A stretch of 64,000 bases of DNA from the NCBI RefSeq assembly GCF_032452875.1, contig NC_083883.1, positions 55,674,698 through 55,738,697 on the forward strand, in the 5' to 3' direction. Below are positions 57,564 to 64,000 of this stretch, one piece after another (positions within the stretch are counted from its first letter, which is position 1; each line of letters starts with the position of its first letter). Both the position numbers and the translations under genes were made by a program. The stretch is from Bos javanicus (Eukaryota > Chordata > Mammalia > Artiodactyla > Bovidae). The notes under the pieces were generated by a model, which had not been told where the DNA came from, ran no database searches, and saw only the letters and a list, made by a program, of their open reading frames with translations.

Positions 57564-57869
57564 AACAGCCTCTCCCCAGCACCTCAAGGACTCTGTGCTG
57601 CATGTCCTAGGGGTTGTGGCCCAAGCTCAGTGCTTTCTTGGTGACTGCAGGTCCTCAAGCCTACTGTTTTTTGCAATATAGGCACCCCTATGTAGTTCCC
57701 TGGGCTCTAAACGAATGTGTCAATGCAGTCTGAGGCAGGAAAATCAACTATGAAGAATGGTTGAACACCATCAATACCAACAGTCCTGAAGGTTACAGAG
57801 CCTTCAAATAGCACATTATAAATGTCAGACAGAAGGAAGGGAAAGTACATGCAAGATCAGAGTGGAAGC

Positions 57870-58035
57870 CCTTTAAGCAGGGCAGAGCTGGTTGCTCTGG
57901 GAATGTCACCTTGCCTTTCTCCATTAGTGTCCCTGTATCTGTAGAATGAGTGTAAACGAATAATGCCTCACAGAACTGTGAGAATAAAATCAGATTACAT
58001 GAAAAGTGCTTGGCATACTTTTAAAACAAGGGATA
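57870..58035 (+). repeat. MIR-like remnant
   Basis: TGTCCCTGTATCTGTAGAAT, AATGCCTCACAGAACTGTGA, GAAAAGTGCTTGGCATA: MIR 3' half. Confidence 0.6.
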
Positions 58036-59110
58036 AATGGTCATCATTATTATTGCATTATTATTTTTAATGTTCACTTTACTGTTTATTAATTTGAGGA
58101 GGATTATATTATTCTCTTGATTTATCTAATCACTTAAAGCCACTTTAGATTTCTTTTAACCTATTTATTTAACTGAATTTAGCATAAATAACCAACGACA
58201 ATAAACCAGCAGTATTAGGGACTGTGATAATAGGAAAATTATTCCTCGAAATCTTATTTCCAACTTCCTATAACTCAAACTATGGGATTTAAAAGCTTAT
58301 AGTTTTTTTAAATAACAGTCACTACTTAGAAGAAACATCTGCTACAAGGAAACCACTAAGTAACTTCATTTTTAAACTGATATTATTTAGCATAATCCCA
58401 ATGTAACAAGAATGTATAGTGTAAATGCATACATTAATACATCTATGTACATATGTATTTTTTGAAAACTAAGTACATATAACAAAATGTATCATTGGTA
58501 AATTTATGGGTGATTTCTTCTTTGACTTTTCAGATTTTTTCCAAAATTCTACATGGAACATGTATTAGTTTTAAAATTAGAAAAACAAAGTCTTTTGAAA
58601 ATTACAAATGTTATTACTTTAAATGTACAAGCAGGGAGAGAGTCACAGAACATGTCATAAAGTAATTTTCATCAGCATAAACCCAAGTTGTTAAAAATAG
58701 AGTTGTAAAGTTTTTCTCATTCAGTTGTAAGAAACCATCACAGGAAATTGATGCCACAGGAAAGTGGCTCTCTCTCTCAGACTCTCGCCCAAACTCTCTC
58801 TGGTTTAGAAAAAGTGAAGGTCCTCCTAATAGGAGAATCAAAGGGATTTTGTTTCCTAAAAACAACAGGATTCAGGAATGGATGTTTCCCAACAAGACAA
58901 TGTTAGGGTCATGACTGAAGTTACAGCCTAGACCAATGACATAAAAAAAGAGTGAGAACAATCAGCCTTGGCACAGGTTAAGAAAGGAACGCATTATTTT
59001 AAAACAATAAAACTGACTTAAAGGTGTTTCCATTCACCAGAAATTCTGACCAATGCCACTTGATAAAATATTCCTTCTGCTCTAACAGACCCCTCTCACC
59101 ACCACTCTTG

Positions 59111-59205
59111 CTGTACCTCTGGCCTAGACTTATATACACAACCCATCATCTTACCTCTCTTCCTGTACCTCCGACCTAGACTTACACACAACCCATCATC
59201 TTACA
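59111..59205. repeat. Imperfect 52-bp tandem duplication
   Basis: CTGTACCTCTGGCCTAGACT at 59111 recurs as CTGTACCTCCGACCTAGACT at 59163; both are followed by ACACAACCCATCATCTTAC. Confidence 0.85.
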
Positions 59206-59248
59206 TGAATTATACGATGACTCTCTTAAAGTGCCTTTTATACACTAG

Positions 59249-59430
59249 GGTTTCCCTGGTAGCTTAGATGGTAAAGAATCTGCCTGCAATGCAGGAAACT
59301 GAGTTCGATCCCTGGGTAGGAAGATCCCCTGGAGAAGGGAATGGCAACCCACTCCAGTATTCTTGCCCGGAGAATTCCATGGACAGACCATGGGGTCACA
59401 GAGTCAGACACGACTGAGTGACTAATACTT
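59249..59430 (+). mobile_element. Bov-tA SINE (first of a tandem pair)
   Basis: GGGTTTCCCTGGTAGCTTAG head, AGTTCGATCCCTGGGTAGG, GACACGACTGAGTGACTAAT end. Confidence 0.9.
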
Positions 59431-59438
59431 GCACTTTT

Positions 59439-59620
59439 GGGGCTTTCCTCATAGCTTAGTCAGTATAGAATTTGCCTGCAATGCAGGAGACCTAGGTTCG
59501 ATTCCTGGGTCGGGAAGATCCCCTGGAGAAGGAATTGGCAACCCACTCCACTATTCGTGCCTGGAGAATCCCACAGACAGAGGCACCTGGCAAGATACAG
59601 TTCATGGGGTCCCAAGACTA
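59439..59620 (+). mobile_element. Bov-tA SINE (second of a tandem pair)
   Basis: GGGCTTTCCTCATAGCTTAG head, GGTTCGATTCCTGGGTCGGG, CACCTGGCAAGATACAGTTC. Ends short, near CATGGGGTCCC. Confidence 0.9.
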
Positions 59621-59758
59621 AAATTTTTTCCGTGGGCTGATATATTAACATTGTTAGCCATACTACCTGTCAACCAACAATGTTCCAATGTGTCTTGTCT
59701 ATGTGGCAATGTCTGTGCCATTTCCTGACTATTTTATTTTATGAAAAAAGAACAAATG

Positions 59759-60003
59759 GACTGGTTGGATCTCCTTGCAGTCCAAGGGACTCTCAAGAGT
59801 CTTCTCCAACACCACAGTTCAAAACCATCAATTCTTCTGCACTCAGCCTTCTTCATAGTCCAACTGGAGATCCAACCAGTCCATTCTGAAGGAGATCAGC
59901 CCTGGGATTTCTTTGGAAGGAATGATGCTAAAGCTGAAACTCCAGTACTTTGGCCACCTCATGCGAAGAGTTGACTCATTGGAGAAAAAAAAAAAAAAGA
60001 AAA
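59759..60003. mobile_element. BovB fragment with 5' inversion and poly(A) tail
   Basis: 59759-59865 is antisense BovB ORF2 text; 59866-59984 is sense text that continues the same region downstream. The two share about 18 bp of sequence around the switch point (GGAGATCCAACCAGTCCA, antisense at 59759-59776). The sense part ends prematurely at CTCATTGGAG and passes into about 16 A residues. The whole is bounded by a perfect 16-bp duplication GAAAAAAGAACAAATG (59743-59758, 60004-60019). Confidence 0.92.
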
Positions 60004-60384
60004 GAAAAAAGAACAAATGTGCTGACACAGGTTTTTTCTAAAACCCCAAGTACTGTGGATTTAAAAATGGAAATTACTACATGTGCTTCAAAGAGATGAG
60101 GTTTGGACCTCAATCAGACACTCCCTGGATTCAAGCCAGTTAACAATGTGTTCGTTAGTGAAGAAAAAATATAAAATTAGATAATAAGACAGAAATGTCA
60201 CATTAGAGAATGTGTAAATAAAAATTTTATCTATGTCTAGCTTTCTGGCAATGCAACTTCTCCTTAGAACTGTCTGTTCCTGACTTTTGTTGTCAGGATC
60301 TGATTAAGTATAAGAGGGGAGAACGGCCAGAAAATTGTTTTTAATTCCTGAAGCATAAAAAGTGTTATGGATGAGGGAATGGGC

Positions 60385-60560
60385 ATTCATTTCCTAAGGC
60401 TGTTACCAAAGTGTCTTCAACAAGAATGTATTATCTCACAGCCTGGAGGCTAGGGGTCCAAGATCAAGGCTTTGTAGCAGATTCCTTCTGAGAGCAAGTG
60501 AGGGAGCATCTACTCCAGACCTCTCAAGCACTTGACCGAGAGCACCTACATGAATTAGGA
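60385..60560 (-). repeat. MaLR-like LTR remnant
   Basis: CATTTCCTAAGGCTGTTACC, GTATTATCTCACAGCCTGGA, GGCTAGGGGTCCAAGATCAA match antisense MST/MLT-type LTR text. Diverged. Confidence 0.5.
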
Positions 60561-60884
60561 GGAAAGGGGAAAGGAATCACCATTTATTGGCTGCCCTATC
60601 TTGAGCCCAGTGGCATGCTGGTAAATGTTTATCAGCAGCAGTCTGGGTGGTTAAAAAAAAAAAAAAAAAATTGACTGTGTCTGCCAATTTCCATGGTCCC
60701 ACTATGGCCTATTTCAAGCTACACCCACGTTATGTCACTTGAATAAAGTGCTGGGAAGAGATGTGAACAGTCAGCTCTCATGAGCCGGTCAAAGTTACCT
60801 CCAGGACGCCAGCATAAGTGAGTCACACGACACACACTACCTCACTACGCCTGGCGTGCCCCTCTAAATTAGGCTGTATTAGAT

Positions 60885-61000
60885 CACGTTTATAGATGAG
60901 GAACTAACTGAAGTTTAAAGAGGTTAAGTAATATTCCAAAGTTACCAAGCTAATAAATCGTAAAGCTCTGGTTTGAAGTGAACTCTGCCTAACTTTCAAG
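60885..61000 (+). repeat. MIR3-like remnant
   Basis: TTTATAGATGAGGAACTAAC, AAGAGGTTAAGTAATATTCC, AAAGTTACCAAGCTAATAAA follow the ancient MIR-type pattern ending at a gapped TCACACAGCT-like motif. Confidence 0.45.
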
Positions 61001-62141
61001 CTCTTTAACGACTAATAGTTTATTCAACCAACATGTGTTTAATTATTTGGGCCTATGGTGAGCATTGGGCTTGACTCGGGGAACATGGAAAAGATAATAA
61101 ATATAAAGATGGATAAGAGACAGCGCTGTCTCAAGGAACTTACGGTCCAAGGTGGGAAAAAAGGAAATATTAAATTAACTTTATTTCTTCAGGCACTTAA
61201 GGCATTCATAACAGGGACATAAGGGAGGAGAAAAATGAAGAGAGCAAGGAAATGAATCTTCAGTGAATGTTTTTCTGTAATTTTACTGATTTGGGGTGGT
61301 GAGCAACAATAGGTAGCACTTTATCGTAGAGAAAGCAGTGCTGTTTGGTAAGTGGAGGTGAAAAGAGGAGTAATTAACCTCTTGATACCTGAGGCCTTTC
61401 ATGGATGGAATTGCTCCACTGTGTGAGCTAAGAGGAGAAGCAGGATTTGGCTGTGTTTTTGCCATAGTTACTATGGCTTTGGGGGACTGGTTACCTCAGT
61501 TAATGGGGTAAAAACTTTAGCTCCCAAGCTCACTGGACTAAACTAGAAGAGGACTGTTTGAACGTCTCCCAGCATTAGGTACTCCGATTCCTGTGATTAG
61601 TCCTCTGTCCTGCTTTTCTTCCAGAGGTAGATATACCTGATTTCTCCAACTCCTTTCCTGCCTCCTAGCGTCAGGTAAGGGCCACCATTTCTACGGTCCC
61701 CTCAACCTGGTACCCACTGAATGGGTACTGCTGAACTGGAAAAGATCTCAGGAGCTTCTCTCCTAGCTTTCTCATTTTAGAGATGGGTTGCTAAGGGTCA
61801 GAGCAAAAATTGGCTCAGGTCTGTTTCCTCTTCCAGGGGACTGCCAGGGAATAAATGTAAGGTCAAAGGGTAGAGTTAAAAAAAGAATAAGAGAGTAACC
61901 ACATGGAGGAGGAATGCAAGAGAAGGAACATGGAGTTGAAATTTAGGGGATGTTAAGACAATCCAGGAAAGGGCTAGAGGTGGAAGAAAGATAGTATGAC
62001 AAGCCACACAAAGGAGCCACATTAAAAAAAAAAAAAAAGCAGAAAAGCTGTTGGGAGGAAGCTGGATTCAAGAACAAGGGAAAATTTTAAAACACAAAAT
62101 ACACATCAAGGATGGAATTTTTGTATCTGTTTCTGTCTTAC

Positions 62142-62303
62142 CAATGTAGAAAGTCATGTACACCATTGAGATGCAAAAAATTATATTGGTCAGTGTATTG
62201 CTGAACAGGTCAGTCAATATAAACTGAATGATCCTTGCACACCAATATCCACATGCTATGCTCCCCAAAATGTCCAAGGTGAGGCCCATGATTACATGTA
62301 ACT
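62142..62303 (-). CDS. SLC9C2: SLC9C2 exon w2: two exchanger helices
   Basis: 162 bp; acceptor AG at 62304-62305, donor GTAAGA at 62136-62141. Starts with 2 nt and ends with 1 nt of split codons; the junction from w1 reads F-R-E-L-H-V. Encodes residues 39-92, with two hydrophobic segments (around VIMGLTLDILGSIACGYW and NIIFCISMVYMTFYI) joined by a short loop. Part of the exchanger transmembrane core. Intact, no stop codon. Confidence 0.88.
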
Positions 62304-62565
62304 CTAGAAAAAGGAAATAAGAAAAAAGAAAGGTGAAATATAATTTTTTTCTTTTATTAATTGCATTTGGGCAATGCCCATCGGTTTGCTCTTGAGATTT
62401 TGAGTGAGAACCTTGTTCTTCAGCAGATGGAAGTTTCCCATGAAAGCCTGGCAAAAGAGGCTTTCTGGGGATACATTTACCCCACAGTCTGCAGCTTGAG
62501 GTTTGCTTATCTGAGGACAGCAGACTCAAATGCTCTCAGGAGTCAGGCAAAGAGCATAAATGTGA

Positions 62566-62650
62566 GTTGGTGATGGACAGGGAAGCTTGGTGTGCTGCAG
62601 TCTGTGGGGTCGCAAAGACGTGGACACGACTGAGTGACTGAACTGAACCG
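62566..62650 (+). mobile_element. BovB LINE 3'-terminal 85 bp
   Basis: GTTGGTGATGGACAGGGAAG to GACTGAACTGAACCG is the final BovB segment. Perfect 10-bp target duplication ATAAATGTGA (62556-62565, 62651-62660). Confidence 0.93.
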
Positions 62651-62703
62651 ATAAATGTGAAAAACTCACCTGGTGAGTGAACAATGAGCCAAAATATATT
62701 TAA

Positions 62704-62704
62704 A

Positions 62705-62727
<23 letters not shown>
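62704..62727. repeat. (TA)n microsatellite
   Basis: Twelve AT units followed by a run of T. Confidence 0.9.
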
Positions 62728-62735
<8 letters not shown>

Positions 62736-62881
62736 TTTACAAACTACGTCAGGGCCAAGCACACCGTGCTCAGGATCCCCACCAACCTGCAGCCTGTTTG
62801 CACTTCTGCTCATTATCACTTCTAGAACCTGACTCCACAGTACTACTTTCACCCTCAGACTCAAACTCAGGACCAAGCCAC

Positions 62882-62955
62882 GTTTTTTTTTTTTAATTGG
62901 AGGATAAATGCTTTACAGTGTTGTTTCTTTCTGTTGTATAACAATGTGAGAATCA
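62882..62955 (-). mobile_element. L1 3' tail
   Basis: Poly(T), then AATTGGAGGATAAATGCTTT, ACAGTGTTGTTTCTTTCTGT: antisense L1 terminus. Confidence 0.75.
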
Positions 62956-63263
62956 ATTCTTAACATTCACTCACTGAGATCCAGACTGGTCTAGGAAAGA
63001 GGTTAATCTGAGCTAGATGACACAACTGCATGTGTGTGTGCGATGCATGTTGAGAGATATGAAATCATTTCTTTCACAACTTTCCCCTCTAATCTAAGGA
63101 AACACTCAGTGGCAGTTATTTTCTTCTTACCTGATATACTATTTTAACTGGTCCATAAGTAAAGAATAGGGGAAGCGGCAAAGTTAAGACATCTTGAATA
63201 TATTTTAATTTTGGTATGAATTAAAAAGGACTACATAAGAATGATTTTAGAAAATACACAGAT

Positions 63264-63402
63264 GGGACTTCAATAGTGATCCAGCAGTTAAAACTCCACC
63301 TTACAATGCAGGGGGCATGGGTTCAATTCCCAGCCAGGGAACTGAAGTCCCACATGCCATGGAGGATAGCCAAAATTTAAAAAATAAATAAATAAATAGA
63401 GA
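63264..63402 (+). mobile_element. CHR-type SINE beside exon w1
   Basis: GGGACTTCAATAGTGATCCA head, GGGTTCAATTCCCAGCCAGG, then GAACTGAAGTCCCACATGCC and an AAATAAATAAATAAATA tail. Its tail is about 10-15 bp from the w1 splice donor. Confidence 0.82.
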
Positions 63403-63418
63403 AAAATAATGCTCTTAC

Positions 63419-63535
63419 CTCTAAAGTTGGACATTTGAAGTATGCCTGTCTTAAAAATTGCAAAAAAAATGGATGTGAAGCCACAGATGATCATTGATTC
63501 TCCTCTAATGATATCAGTATACATCTTAGAAATGC
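63419..63535 (-). CDS. SLC9C2: SLC9C2 exon w1: exchanger helix with GES motif
   Basis: 117 bp; acceptor AG at 63536-63537, donor GTAAGAG at 63412-63418. Starts with 2 nt of a split codon and ends with 1 nt. Encodes residues 1-38 of the partial protein, including DIIRGESMIICGF followed by a hydrophobic stretch. This corresponds to the exchanger helix that in NHE1-type proteins reads GESLLND. Here GES is kept but the Asn-Asp pair reads Ile-Cys. A CHR SINE ends about 10-15 bp beyond the donor. It is the most 5' exon in the window; the first part of the exchanger domain lies further right. Confidence 0.88.
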
Positions 63536-64000
63536 CTGGAAATGGAAAAACATAATTTAGTACGGTACATGATAATGATGCTCTTTCACAGGAAATACAG
63601 AAACAGAAGAGAAGGAATATGCTAGAAAAAAAAAAAAAGAAGGCAGTCATTACTGTGATGGATCTGTAAGATAATCACAATCACCATTTTTTAACTTCTC
63701 CATTGTGCCTTCTGTATCTCCAATGGCAAAGGAACATGGTGATGGCACATCCTGAAATGTCCACTGCCTCAAAGCATACTAGAACTTCAAACTGAGACAA
63801 AGCACTTCTCAGGTCACTACATTTAGCTTGAATAAAGATGAATCGTTAGACTCCAAAAGAACCACATTTTAGAAATAAGTATAAAATATGACTTAGCAAT
63901 TCTGCTCCTAGACATATACCCAAAAGAGCTGAAGACATACGTCCACACAAAATACACAAAAGAGCTGAAGACATACGTCCACACAAAGATTTGTACATGG
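63536..64000 (-). other. SLC9C2 intron before w1 (partial)
   Basis: No exon seen; the next upstream exon must lie beyond 64000. An L1-like fragment with a short tandem duplication occupies the last 120 bp. Confidence 0.6.
63880..64000 (+). repeat. L1-like fragment with a 36-bp tandem duplication
   Basis: TATGACTTAGCAATTCTGCT and CCTAGACATATACCCAAAAG are L1 3' text. CAAAAGAGCTGAAGACATAC repeats at 63921 and again 36 bp later at 63957. Confidence 0.65.

Larger units (their letters stand above)
57028..62141 (-). other. SLC9C2 intron w2-w3
   Basis: A DNA-transposon remnant with terminal inverted repeats, a 51-bp tandem duplication, MIR, two tandem Bov-tA SINEs, an inverted BovB insertion and MaLR/MIR-like scraps are listed separately. 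58040-59100, 60020-60380, 60570-60880 and 61160-62130 show nothing I can name. Confidence 0.6.
62304..63418 (-). other. SLC9C2 intron w1-w2
   Basis: A short BovB 3' end, a TA microsatellite, an antisense L1 tail and a CHR SINE, listed separately. 62728-62880 and 62960-63260 are unassigned. Confidence 0.65.
452..63535 (-). other. SLC9C2: SLC9C2 gene, partial (19 internal coding exons)
   Basis: Nineteen minus-strand exons (w1 at 63419-63535 to w19 at 452-583) have AG/GT borders and compatible phases and join into an unbroken frame of about 840 codons. Order: exchanger transmembrane helices, linker, voltage-sensor-like S1-S4, helical linker, CNBD-like domain. This three-part layout is specific to SLC9C sperm-type Na+/H+ exchangers of the flagellar membrane. 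Compared with the human proteins as I recall them, similarity to SLC9C2 is high along the whole length (for example MSIYDVSTY, GYLRIIRFLP, GDIIGELSCLLKREIEYT), while SLC9C1 matches weakly. Human SLC9C2 is about 1,120 residues, so roughly 280 residues lie outside the window. No promoter, start or stop codon is visible. The lack of stops and frameshifts argues for a functional gene. Confidence 0.87.

Noticed and set aside
59249..59620. CRISPR-like regularly spaced repeats
   Set aside because: The repetition is two Bov-tA SINEs; there is no array of short identical repeats with unique spacers anywhere in this eukaryotic window.
452..63535. Calling the gene SLC9C1 (sperm NHE, NHE10)
   Set aside because: The layout is shared, but the exon translations match recalled human SLC9C2 closely and SLC9C1 only weakly in S4, linker and CNBD. 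An alignment would settle it.

Overview
The window is mammalian nuclear DNA from a ruminant, most likely a bovid. The evidence is many BovB (RTE-type) LINE copies, Bov-tA and Bov-A2 tRNA-derived SINEs, older CHR-type cetartiodactyl SINEs, and bovine-type L1 3' ends, over an older layer of L2, MIR, MER5-like and MaLR-like remnants. The species cannot be fixed from the sequence alone.

One host gene spans the window on the minus strand. Nineteen coding exons, from 63535 down to 452, have AG acceptors and GT donors, and their phases join into one open frame of 2522 nt (about 840 codons) with no stop. The product is a sperm-type sodium/proton exchanger of the SLC9C family. From recalled human sequences it matches SLC9C2 (NHE11) closely and SLC9C1 only distantly. 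The exons encode, in order, the second half of the exchanger membrane domain (63.5-44.8 kb), a cytosolic linker (39.0-30.7 kb), a four-helix voltage-sensor-like domain (23.2-22.1 kb), a helical linker (18.3-13.4 kb) and a cyclic-nucleotide-binding-like domain (13.5-0.45 kb). The N-terminal exons, including promoter and start codon, lie beyond 64000. The last C-terminal exons lie before position 1. Exons are called w1 (most 5', right end) to w19 (left end).

The rest is intron, largely interspersed repeats. Points of interest: a four-level nest (L1 > BovB > solo LTR > Bov-A2) at 23.8-29.4 kb; a BovB fragment at 59.8-60.0 kb with a 5' inversion, a poly(A) tail and a perfect 16-bp target duplication; an inverted repeat with 57-bp arms at 50.5/51.1 kb; a perfect 51-bp tandem duplication at 57.5 kb; and a 41-bp L1 insertion with a perfect 12-bp target duplication at 31.9 kb. 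In the gene, the Asn-Asp pair expected for ion coupling, the key CNBD arginine and most S4 charges are absent.

I found no second host gene, no RNA gene, no CRISPR array and no convincing new multi-gene system. The long ORFs outside SLC9C2 are decayed BovB or L1 reverse-transcriptase remnants. Repeat ends are accurate to about 10-20 bp unless a target-site duplication is given. Family names come from recognition, not a database search.
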